Shown one piece after another: positions 25,204 to 34,938 of a stretch of 64,000 nucleotides of DNA (its first letter is position 1; each line of letters opens with the position of its first letter). The stretch comes from Sphingomonas sp. GTDB taxonomy: Bacteria; Pseudomonadota; Alphaproteobacteria; Sphingomonadales; Sphingomonadaceae. Under the pieces are notes generated by a model. It had not been told where the DNA came from, ran no database searches, and saw nothing but the letters and a program-made list of their open reading frames with translations. A program made the position numbers and the translations under genes. The stretch covers positions 53,555-117,554 of the forward strand of contig NZ_JAPKNM010000094.1 of assembly GCF_026460985.1 (NCBI RefSeq), given 5' to 3'.

Positions 25204-25431
25204 GTTCACGCAAAGGCGCAAAGGCGCGAAGAGTTTGGTTCGCGCAGAGGCGCAGAGGACGCAGAGGGGCTTGGTACAAGAACCCGCGCAGCGGCCTCAA
25301 ATCGCGCTGACGCACAGCCTAGGGTCTCGCTGGCGCGAGACGATGCAGCCCGGACGCTCTCTGCGTTCTCTGCGCCTCTGCGCGCAAAAACCTTCTCTCC
25401 TTCGCGCCTTTGCGCCTTTGCGTGAACAACT
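25204..25431. repeat. Large palindromic repeat between glyQ and glyS
   Basis: GTTCACGCAAAGGCGCAAAG at the left (25204 on) is repeated in inverted form at the right (CTTTGCGCCTTTGCGTGAAC, ending 25428). Inner blocks GCGCAGAGGCGCAGAGG and CCTCTGCGC...CTCTGCG are also inverted. About 228 bases, filling the gap from glyQ stop to glyS start, so the transcript would fold into a long hairpin inside the operon. It is unlike the CTCCCC repeats elsewhere. Confidence 0.82.
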
Positions 25432-27765
25432 ATGACCGAAGACTTCCTTCTCGAACTCCGCTGCGAGGAGATCCCCGCCCGGATGCAGGAAAAGGCGCGC
25501 GCCGACCTCGCGTCGCTGTTCGAGGCGCGGCTCAAGGCGCTCAACCTGCCGTTCGAAGCCATCGAGAGCTACGCCACCCCGCGCCGCCTCGCGCTGATCG
25601 TGCGCGGCGTCGCCGAGACGACCGCGGCGATGACCGAGGAACGCAAGGGCCCCCGCGCCGATGCGCCCGACGCCGCGATCCAGGGCTTCCTCCGCTCGAC
25701 CGGCCTCACCCGCGAGCAGCTCGTCGCGCGCGACGACGGCAAGGGCGGGCAGGTGCTGTTCGCGGTGATCGAGCGCCCGGGCGTGGTCGCGGGCTCGGTG
25801 CTCGCCAGCGCGATCACCAACGTCATCCACGCCTTCCCCTGGCCCAAGTCGATGCGCTGGGGCGCGGCGTCGGAGTCGACCGAGAGCCTGCGCTGGGTCC
25901 GCCCGCTGCAAGGCCTCGTCGCGCTGCTCGGCGACAAGCTCGTTCCGGTCGAGGTCGCGGGGATCCGGAGCGGCGCGCAGACCGTCGGCCACCGCTTCCA
26001 CCACCCGGGCGTGATCACGATCGGCTCGGCCAACGACTATGTCGAGAAGCTCCGCGCCTGCCATGTGATCGTCGACGGCGCCGAGCGCCGCGCGATCATC
26101 GCGGTCGGCGCCAAGCTGGCCGCGCAGAAAGCGGGCCTCACGCTGATCGAGGACGAGGGGCTGCTGTTCGAGAATGCCGGGCTGACCGAATGGCCGGTGC
26201 CGTTGCTCGGCCGCTTCGATCCCGAGTTCCTATCGGTCCCGCCCGAAGTGATCCAGCTCACCGCGCGGGTGAACCAGAAATATTTCGTCTGCGCCGGCCC
26301 CGACGGCAAGCTCGCCAACGCCTTCATCTGCACTGCCAACATCGACGCGATCGATGGGGGCGAGAAGATCGTCGAGGGCAACCAGAAGGTGTTGGCGGCA
26401 CGCCTGAGCGACGCGCGCTTCTTCTACGAGACGGACCTGAAGGTTCCGCTCGAGGAGCAGGCGAAGAAGCTCGAGAAGATCGTCTTCCACGAGAAGCTGG
26501 GCACGGTGGCCGACAAGGTCGATCGCGTGGCGAAGCTGGCGCGGTGGTTGGTCGAGCAGGGTATCGTCGCTGAAAAGCCCCTCCCCTTCAGGGGAGGGGT
26601 TGGGGGTGGGGCAGTGCCACAAGCTGCGTCGCCCGCGGACAGGCCCCACCCCAACCCCTCCCCTGAAGGGGAGGGGCTTGAAAAGCTCGCCGAACGCGCA
26701 GCGCGCCTCGCCAAGGCCGATCTCGTCACCGGCATGGTTGGCGAGTTCCCCGAGCTCCAGGGCCTGATGGGCGGCTATTACGCCGCCGCGCAGGGCGAGG
26801 ACGTGGCTGTCGCCGAGGCGATCCGCGATCACTACAAGCCGGTCGGGCAGGGGGATGATGTCCCGACCGCGCCGGTGACGGTGGCGGTGAGCTTGGCGGA
26901 CAAGCTGGATACGCTTTCCAGCTTCTTCGTCGCCGATCTACTTCCCACCGGTTCGAAGGACCCCTTCGCACTTCGTCGGGCCGCCTTGGGATTGCTGGAG
27001 TTGGTAGAGGTGAATCGCCTTCGATTTAGCCTTTCACAACCAATAACCTTCGGCATGGCGAGAGTTGCTGGCGTTGTTAGTGGTGCAGAATGGGCACAGC
27101 GATTTGAGGATCTAGTTCGAGCGCGCCATGCTGCTGGGGATCCAATGGCGGCCGATGAGTATGATCGCGCGAAGCGGGAAATCAAGGAACGGGCGACCTC
27201 ACAGGAGGAATTGGAAAAGTTTGGAGCGCGAGCCGATAAGGCGACTACCCTTTTGATCGACTTCTTCGCCGACCGCCTCAAGGTCCAGCAACGCGAAGCC
27301 GGCGTCCGGCACGACCTGATCGACGCGGTGTTCGCATTGGGCGGCGAGGACGATCTCGTCCGTCTCCTCGCCCGCGTCCACGCGCTCCAGGCCTTCGTCG
27401 GCACCGAGGATGGCACCAATCTCCTCGCCGGTTACAAGCGCGCCGCGAACATCCTCAAGAAGGAAGGGTTCGACGGCACCGACACGGATGTCGGCGGCAA
27501 CATCTACGAAGCCGAGCCCGCCGAATCCGCGCTGATCGAGGCGCTCGACGCCGCCGAGCCGCGCGCCGAGGCGGCGATCGCGGCCGAGGAGTTCGAAGCC
27601 GCGATGTCGGCGCTCGCCACGTTGCGCGGGCCGATCGATGCGTTCTTCGATCAGGTGACGGTCAACGACTCCGATCCCGACAAGCGCATCGCCCGGCTCG
27701 GGCTGCTCGTCCGAGTTCGTGCTGCGGTGCACCAGGTTGCCGACTTTTCGAAGATCGAAGGCTGA
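25432..27765 (+). CDS. glyS: Glycyl-tRNA synthetase beta subunit with in-frame repeat insertion
   Basis: Predicted 777 residues against about 690-700 for the family. It begins DFLLELRCEEIPARMQEKA, with YATPRRLALIVRGV, KSMRWG and PEVIQLTARVNQKYFVC, and ends with the DALR-like anticodon part (FADRLKVQQREAGVRHDLID, FFDQVTVND). Two oddities: residues 382-416 are encoded by a complete CTCCCC palindromic repeat of exactly 105 bases, giving the low-complexity segment KPLPFRGGVGGG...PNPSPEGEGL; and residues about 515-607 come from a stretch with far lower GC and different codon use. Both keep the frame, so the protein is presumably made and active. GlyS binds tRNA and supports the alpha subunit. Confidence 0.95.
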   Translation: MTEDFLLELRCEEIPARMQEKARADLASLFEARLKALNLPFEAIESYATPRRLALIVRGVAETTAAMTEERKGPRADAPDAAIQGFLRSTGLTREQLVARDDGKGGQVLFAVIERPGVVAGSVLASAITNVIHAFPWPKSMRWGAASESTESLRWVRPLQGLVALLGDKLVPVEVAGIRSGAQTVGHRFHHPGVITIGSANDYVEKLRACHVIVDGAERRAIIAVGAKLAAQKAGLTLIEDEGLLFENAGLTEWPVPLLGRFDPEFLSVPPEVIQLTARVNQKYFVCAGPDGKLANAFICTANIDAIDGGEKIVEGNQKVLAARLSDARFFYETDLKVPLEEQAKKLEKIVFHEKLGTVADKVDRVAKLARWLVEQGIVAEKPLPFRGGVGGGAVPQAASPADRPHPNPSPEGEGLEKLAERAARLAKADLVTGMVGEFPELQGLMGGYYAAAQGEDVAVAEAIRDHYKPVGQGDDVPTAPVTVAVSLADKLDTLSSFFVADLLPTGSKDPFALRRAALGLLELVEVNRLRFSLSQPITFGMARVAGVVSGAEWAQRFEDLVRARHAAGDPMAADEYDRAKREIKERATSQEELEKFGARADKATTLLIDFFADRLKVQQREAGVRHDLIDAVFALGGEDDLVRLLARVHALQAFVGTEDGTNLLAGYKRAANILKKEGFDGTDTDVGGNIYEAEPAESALIEALDAAEPRAEAAIAAEEFEAAMSALATLRGPIDAFFDQVTVNDSDPDKRIARLGLLVRVRAAVHQVADFSKIEG
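26575..26679. repeat. CTCCCC palindromic repeat inside glyS coding sequence
   Basis: Left arm 26575-26612 starts AAGCCCCTCCCCTTCAGGGG and the inverted right arm is 26643-26679; the arms differ by one base in 37-38. The total of 105 bases equals 35 codons with no stop in the glyS frame. The element is nearly identical to the truncated copy at 63946-64000. Confidence 0.92.
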
Positions 27766-27937
27766 TTTATCCGATTTATTGCGGTAGTGAAACGGGCTAT
27801 TTTGGCTAGGCTTTACGAACCTTTGGCTATCCGCCGCGCATCGGCAACCTGACAACGCAATCAGAGCTTCCGCCTTGTTCGCAGCCGCGGTAGGCGCCTC
27901 CCATCCTGGGGCGATGCCTCCTGCACAAGGATCAGGG

Positions 27938-30601
<2,664 letters not shown>

Positions 30602-30609
30602 GCCTTAAT

Positions 30610-30637
30610 CGTCACTCCGGCCTTCGCCGGGGTGACG
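30610..30637. terminator. Hairpin after ppdK
   Basis: CGTCACTCCGGC, loop CTTC, GCCGGGGTGACG: a 12-base stem with one G-T pair, 8 bases after the ppdK stop. The sequence resembles the widespread 'GTCACTCCGGCCTTCGCC' extragenic repeat. Only a weak T run (GCTGTTTC) follows, so it may be a repeat, a terminator, or both. Confidence 0.6.
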
Positions 30638-30656
30638 GCTGTTTCAATGGATCAAG

Positions 30657-30914
30657 CTAGAACCGCTCGACCGGCTGGTCGGCCGCGCGGAGGCGGGCAT
30701 TCTCTGCCTCGAGCTCGCGCAGCCGCCGCTGGGCTTCGCGCAACTCGGCGCCGGTCTCGTCGCGATAGGTGCGATGGCGCAATTCCTCGTCCTGGTAGCG
30801 CTCGCGCCACTTGCTCCGGCCCGAGCGCGCGGCGAGCCCGAAGAAGAACCCGGCCACCAGCGTGATGCCCAAAGCGACGAACTGCGTGACGGTGTCGAAA
30901 GGCAAGCCCTGCAT
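30657..30914 (-). CDS. Small membrane protein with coiled coil
   Basis: Predicted 85 residues. One membrane helix (about 10-27: QFVALGITLVAGFFFGLA) is followed by a charged, probably coiled-coil tail (RDETGAELREAQRRLRELE). AGGGAG lies 8 bases before ATG 30914. No family is recognised; the gene is converging with ppdK and is 76 bases from tadC on the same strand, so it could be the end of the pilus transcript. The coding call rests on the ribosome site and the ordered protein pattern. Confidence 0.6.
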   Translation of the reverse strand: MQGLPFDTVTQFVALGITLVAGFFFGLAARSGRSKWRERYQDEELRHRTYRDETGAELREAQRRLRELEAENARLRAADQPVERF

Positions 30915-30990
30915 CGCTCGATCTCCCTGTGACGGCGGGCAGGCTACTCCGCCTGCGTCGCCAAGGCCACAGAGACCAACGCGCGAGGTT

Positions 30991-31986
30991 TCACATCAGT
31001 GCGTCGTTGATCGAACAGGCCGCGGGCCCGAGGATCACGATGAACAGCACCGGCAGGATGAACAGGATCAGCGGCACGGTCATGATCGCGGGCAGGCGCG
31101 CGGCCTTTTCCTCGGCGCGCATCATGCGCTCGTTGCGGAACTCGGCCGAGAGCACGCGCAGCGCCGAGGCGAGCGGGGTGCCGTATTTCTCGGTCTGGAT
31201 CATGGTCGTGACCACGCCGCGGATCGCGTCGAGATCGATGCGGTTGGCGAGATTCTCGAACGCCTGGCGCCGATCGGTGAGGAAGCCCAGCTCGATCGCG
31301 GTGAGCGAGAATTCCTCGCCCAGTTCGGGATAGGCCTTGCCCAGTTCGCGCGAGACGCGGGCGAAGGCCGCGTCGACGGTCAGGCCGGCCTCGGCGCAGA
31401 TCACCAGGAGGTCGAGCGCATCGGGAAGCCCCTTGCGGATCGCGTGGCTGCGCTTGGTGATCTTGTTCTTGAGATAGATATCCGGCGCCTTGTAGCTCAG
31501 GATGAAGCTGACCGCGACGAGCCCGTATTTCTTGAGCGGGGTCCACTCGATGAACATGTCGGTGCCGTAGACCATGTACAGCACCGGCCCGCCGATCACG
31601 ATCGGCAGCACCAGCCTGCCGAAGATCACCGCGACCGCCCATTCCTTCGAACGGATGCCGGCCTGGAGCAGCTTGGTCTGCGCGACCTTGACCTGGCTCT
31701 CCTGCAGTACCTTCATCGTGGAGAGGAAGGCGCGGATCCGGTCGGTCGCCTCGTTCTTCTGGACCAGCTTGGCGCGCCGCTTCGAGGTCGAGGCGGTGAT
31801 GCCCGCCTTGAGCTGCTCGCGGCGGTCGTTGAGCGCCTTGACCCGCTTCGCCATCGGGTCGCGTACGGTCGTCGCGGTATAGATCGCGAAGATCATGGCC
31901 AGGGCGGCGATCGCGCTGAGGAAGGTCGCGACCCAGAGGACGTCGACGCCGAGCAGGGTTGGGCCGGTGGGGGGCGTGGTCATCAT
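30991..31986 (-). CDS. tadC: Tad pilus inner-membrane platform protein TadC
   Basis: Predicted 331 residues, type II secretion F family. One N-terminal helix (about 18-37), a cytoplasmic stretch, then helices around 120-145 and 160-180. The T2SSF domain follows (GLPDALDLLVICAEAGLTVDAAF, RRQAFENLANRIDLDAIRGVV, QTEKYGTPLASALRVLSAEFR) and the C-terminal helix is LPAIMTVPLILFILPVLFIVIL. TadC and TadB form the platform on which the motor ATPase acts to build Flp pili. The start ATG overlaps the tadB stop (TGATG). Confidence 0.93.
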   Translation of the reverse strand: MMTTPPTGPTLLGVDVLWVATFLSAIAALAMIFAIYTATTVRDPMAKRVKALNDRREQLKAGITASTSKRRAKLVQKNEATDRIRAFLSTMKVLQESQVKVAQTKLLQAGIRSKEWAVAVIFGRLVLPIVIGGPVLYMVYGTDMFIEWTPLKKYGLVAVSFILSYKAPDIYLKNKITKRSHAIRKGLPDALDLLVICAEAGLTVDAAFARVSRELGKAYPELGEEFSLTAIELGFLTDRRQAFENLANRIDLDAIRGVVTTMIQTEKYGTPLASALRVLSAEFRNERMMRAEEKAARLPAIMTVPLILFILPVLFIVILGPAACSINDALM

Positions 31987-32963
31987 CAGATCTCGAAATT
32001 GACCATCTTGGCCATGATGAAGGCGCCGAGCCCCATCCAGATCAGCCCGCCGCCGCCGGCGACCATCAGCCGCTCATCCTTGAAGAAGTTGGCCATGTAG
32101 TTGTTGTTGATGAACCACACCAAGGTGAACACGATGAACGGCAGCGAGCCGACGATCAGCGCCGATGCCTTGGATTCGGACGACATCGCCTTGATCTTGA
32201 GCTTCATCTGCGAGCGTTTGCGCAGCACGTCGGCGAGATTGGCGAGCGTCTCGGCGAGGTTGCCGCCGGTCTCGCGCTGGATCGCGATGGTGATCGTGAA
32301 GAACTGGAATTCGGGCGTGCCCAGCCGGTCCGCGGTCTCCTGGAGCGCGGCGTCGAGCGTGCGACCGATCTTCATCTTGTCGGAGACCGAGCGGAATTCC
32401 TCGCCCACCGGCCCGTCGACTTCCTGGCCGACCACGCTCATCGTCTCGGTGATCGGAAGACCCGAGCGCAGGCCGCGCACGAGCAACTCGATCGCATCGG
32501 GGAACTTCGCGGTGAACTTGGCGATGCGCCGGCCGATGAAGAAGCTGACCACCTTGTGCGGCAGCCCGACGCCGACGAACAGGCCGAGGAACAGCGCCAG
32601 CCAGATCGGCGCGCCGTTGAGAAAGAGCAACCCGCCCGTCACGACGAGGAGTCCCAGCGTCGCCAGTCCATATTGGCTCAGCGTCCAGCTCTTGCCGGTC
32701 ATGTTGAGGCGCTTCTGGAGCAGCGCGGGATTGGGCAGGAAGCGCGAGGCGGCGAGATCCATCCCCGTCGCGCTCTTGGCGGTCACGCGGCGGATCTGCG
32801 CTTCCATCGCCACCGAGCCGGTCGAGCCCGAATGCCGCTCGCGCACCCCGGTCAGCCGGCGGGCGCTCGCGCGCGCCGCCGACGGCCCGGCGAAAGCGAG
32901 CACCATCAGCGCCAGCACCACGAAGGTGCCTCCACCCAGCATCAAAACCGGCAGCAATTCCAC
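31986..32963 (-). CDS. tadB: Tad pilus inner-membrane platform protein TadB
   Basis: Predicted 325 residues. GTG start at 32963 with GGAGG 9 bases upstream. N-terminal helix, then the T2SSF domain: FPDAIELLVRGLRSGLPITE, GRTLDAALQETADRLGTPEF, QRETGGNLAETLANLADVLR. The C-terminal helices are LIVGSLPFIVFTLVWFIN and GLIWMGLGAFIM. It is the partner of TadC. In most Tad loci the gene immediately before tadB is cpaF/tadA; here it is cpaE, separated by 50 bases with a hairpin. Confidence 0.93.
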   Translation of the reverse strand: MELLPVLMLGGGTFVVLALMVLAFAGPSAARASARRLTGVRERHSGSTGSVAMEAQIRRVTAKSATGMDLAASRFLPNPALLQKRLNMTGKSWTLSQYGLATLGLLVVTGGLLFLNGAPIWLALFLGLFVGVGLPHKVVSFFIGRRIAKFTAKFPDAIELLVRGLRSGLPITETMSVVGQEVDGPVGEEFRSVSDKMKIGRTLDAALQETADRLGTPEFQFFTITIAIQRETGGNLAETLANLADVLRKRSQMKLKIKAMSSESKASALIVGSLPFIVFTLVWFINNNYMANFFKDERLMVAGGGGLIWMGLGAFIMAKMVNFEI

Positions 32964-32986
32964 GCCGACCTGCCTCCGAACCCGCT

Positions 32987-33011
32987 AATCCGCGCAGCTT
33001 ATGCGCGGATT
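32987..33011. repeat. Perfect hairpin between cpaE and tadB
   Basis: AATCCGCGCA, 5-base loop, TGCGCGGATT: a perfect 10-base stem starting 2 bases from the cpaE stop codon. There is no T run. It could cause partial termination, protect the upstream mRNA end, or mark a deletion junction where cpaF is expected. Confidence 0.7.
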
Positions 33012-33013
33012 GG

Positions 33014-34291
33014 TTACTTCTTTGCCTTTGACGGCATCTTGACCTTGATCTTGTCGAGCAGCGAGCTGCCCTTCGAACCCTTGGCCGCCGCGGCCTTGTC
33101 GTCGCGCTCGCCCGAATCGGTGATCGAAGTGATCCGCGTCGCCAGCTCGCCCAGCGGCGCCAGCGACTTGGCCGACTTGCCTGCCTCGGCGAGCGGCTTG
33201 CCCAACTTGGCGGCTTGCGCGGCGACCTTCTGCTCGAACGGGATCAGCACGTCGATCTTGCGCTCGATCGAGCCCTCGAAATCCTTGCGGCTGATCTCGA
33301 GCACCGCCTGCGGCTGGACCCGGTTGGCGACGATGATCACCTGTGTCTGCGGCGCGTTGGACTTGAACCAGCTGAGGATGCGGATCGCGTCGCGCGCGGC
33401 GGCGAGCGTGAGCTCGGTGACCAGCACCGCGACCTGCACGTCGGTGATCAGGTGCGGGTGGTTGACCAGCATGTTGCGCGGCAGATCGACGACGGTGCAT
33501 TCGAACGCCCCGCGCATCTCCTCCTGCAGCTGGTAGAAAGCCGCGCCGTCGGTAAGCACGGGCGCGTTGATCGGGGCCTCGGCCGAAAGCACGGCGAGAC
33601 GCTCCGACGCCCGCACCATCGCGCGTTCGATGAACAGCCCGTCGATGCGGCTCGGATTCTCGATCGCGTCGGTCAGGCCGCGGCCCGGCTCGAGATCGAG
33701 CGCGAGCGCGCCGGTGCCGAAATGCACGTCGAGGTCGAGCAGGGCGGTGGTGCGCGTGTGCTTCTCGCTGAGGAGCCAGGCGAGCGAGGTCGCGATCGTC
33801 GACGCGCCGCAGCCGCCGCGCGTGCCGATCACCGCGACCGCGCAATGCGGCACGTCGCTGCCCGGTTCGGCCAGCTTGGGCGCGTTGAGCGCGGCCTGGG
33901 CCTGGGCGAAGGTGTCGCGCAGGGCGTCAGGATTGAGCGGCTTGAGCAGATAGTCGTGGATGCCGCTCGCGATCAGATCGCGATAGAGGCGCACGTCGTT
34001 GACCTGGCCCGACGCGATCACGATCGTGCCGGGCTCGCAGACCTCGGCCAGCGCGTTGATGTCGTTGAGCGGGTCGCCCGATTCGGAGAGGTCGACGAAC
34101 AGCACGTTGGGGCTCGCCGAGACCGACAGGGTCTGGACCGCGTTGCGCAGCCCGCCCTTGTTGACCTTTTCGGGGGACCAGCCGAGCTCGACGGCGATCG
34201 GGCGCAGCGCCTCCGCCGTCGCCTCGTCGCAGACAAAGGCGACGAAGGGTTCGCGATGGCCGGTCCGCGAGGGATTGAAGGGCGCGTTCAC
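33014..34291 (-). CDS. cpaE: Pilus assembly/localisation ATPase CpaE (TadZ)
   Basis: Predicted 425 residues. A degenerate receiver-like N-terminal domain (FVAFVCDEATAEALRPIA, LFVDLSESGDP) is followed by a MinD/ParA-like ATPase domain. The deviant Walker motif is IGTRGGCGASTIATSLAW, where the family has GGVGAST; then LLDLDVHFGTGALALDL and TVVDLPRNML. CpaE/TadZ marks the cell pole where the Tad machine assembles. The GTG start overlaps the cpaD stop (GTGA). The C-terminal tail is rich in Lys/Ala/Ser, unlike the core. Confidence 0.93.
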   Translation of the reverse strand: MNAPFNPSRTGHREPFVAFVCDEATAEALRPIAVELGWSPEKVNKGGLRNAVQTLSVSASPNVLFVDLSESGDPLNDINALAEVCEPGTIVIASGQVNDVRLYRDLIASGIHDYLLKPLNPDALRDTFAQAQAALNAPKLAEPGSDVPHCAVAVIGTRGGCGASTIATSLAWLLSEKHTRTTALLDLDVHFGTGALALDLEPGRGLTDAIENPSRIDGLFIERAMVRASERLAVLSAEAPINAPVLTDGAAFYQLQEEMRGAFECTVVDLPRNMLVNHPHLITDVQVAVLVTELTLAAARDAIRILSWFKSNAPQTQVIIVANRVQPQAVLEISRKDFEGSIERKIDVLIPFEQKVAAQAAKLGKPLAEAGKSAKSLAPLGELATRITSITDSGERDDKAAAAKGSKGSSLLDKIKVKMPSKAKK

Positions 34292-34920
34292 TGCTTGCCT
34301 CCGGTGCTGTCGGACTTGACCGTGGTGCCGCCGCCGCCGGTCGGCGCGGCGCCGCGCAACGCGTTGATCGCCTTGCCGCCGGTACGCGGATCGGTGACCG
34401 TCGAGCCGCTGGCGCCACGGACGAGGTCGCCCGGATCGGCGACCATCGCCGCGAGGTTGCTGTTGATTGCGCAGCCGTAATTGGAGGTCGTGCTCGCCGA
34501 CCAGTCGGGCTGGTAGACGCGCGAATAATCGGGGCAGTTGGGTACGCTGGCGGTCATCCGGGTGACCACCACGCGGACTGTGCCCGGGGCGATCTGGCCG
34601 ACGGTGACCGGGGCCTGGTCGGACAGCATCATGCCGTAAAGATTGGCCTGGGCGGCGATCTCGTCACGGGCGCTGGTGCCGTTGCCGCCATCGTCGATCG
34701 CGATGCGGTCGCCGTAGCGCAGGCCCATCGATTCGAGCCAGCCGGCGAGGCGCTGGCCTTCGCCGGGCGCGAGGCCATAGCCCGCGGTCCGGACGTCGAA
34801 GACATAGTCGTTGCGCTCGACCACCGGCTGATAGACCGATTCGACGCCGCCATTATAGGTTCCGCACGCGCTCAGCAGCAGCGCGGGAGCGAGGAGGAGG
34901 GGAGTGAAGCGCGGCAACAT
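34288..34920 (-). CDS. cpaD: Pilus assembly lipoprotein CpaD
   Basis: Predicted 210 residues. Lipobox LLLSAC (Cys about 19). It has the CpaD pattern: RNDYVFDVRTAGYGLAPGE, RLAGWLESMGLRYGDRIAIDD and VPNCPDYSRVYQPDWSA with NYGCAINSNLAAMVADP, which in other CpaD proteins precedes a Gly/Ser-rich tail. It is periplasmic, attached to a membrane, and supports the secretin. 18 bases separate it from cpaC. Confidence 0.9.
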   Translation of the reverse strand: MLPRFTPLLLAPALLLSACGTYNGGVESVYQPVVERNDYVFDVRTAGYGLAPGEGQRLAGWLESMGLRYGDRIAIDDGGNGTSARDEIAAQANLYGMMLSDQAPVTVGQIAPGTVRVVVTRMTASVPNCPDYSRVYQPDWSASTTSNYGCAINSNLAAMVADPGDLVRGASGSTVTDPRTGGKAINALRGAAPTGGGGTTVKSDSTGGKQ

Positions 34921-34938
34921 TGCGATCTCCTCAGGACA

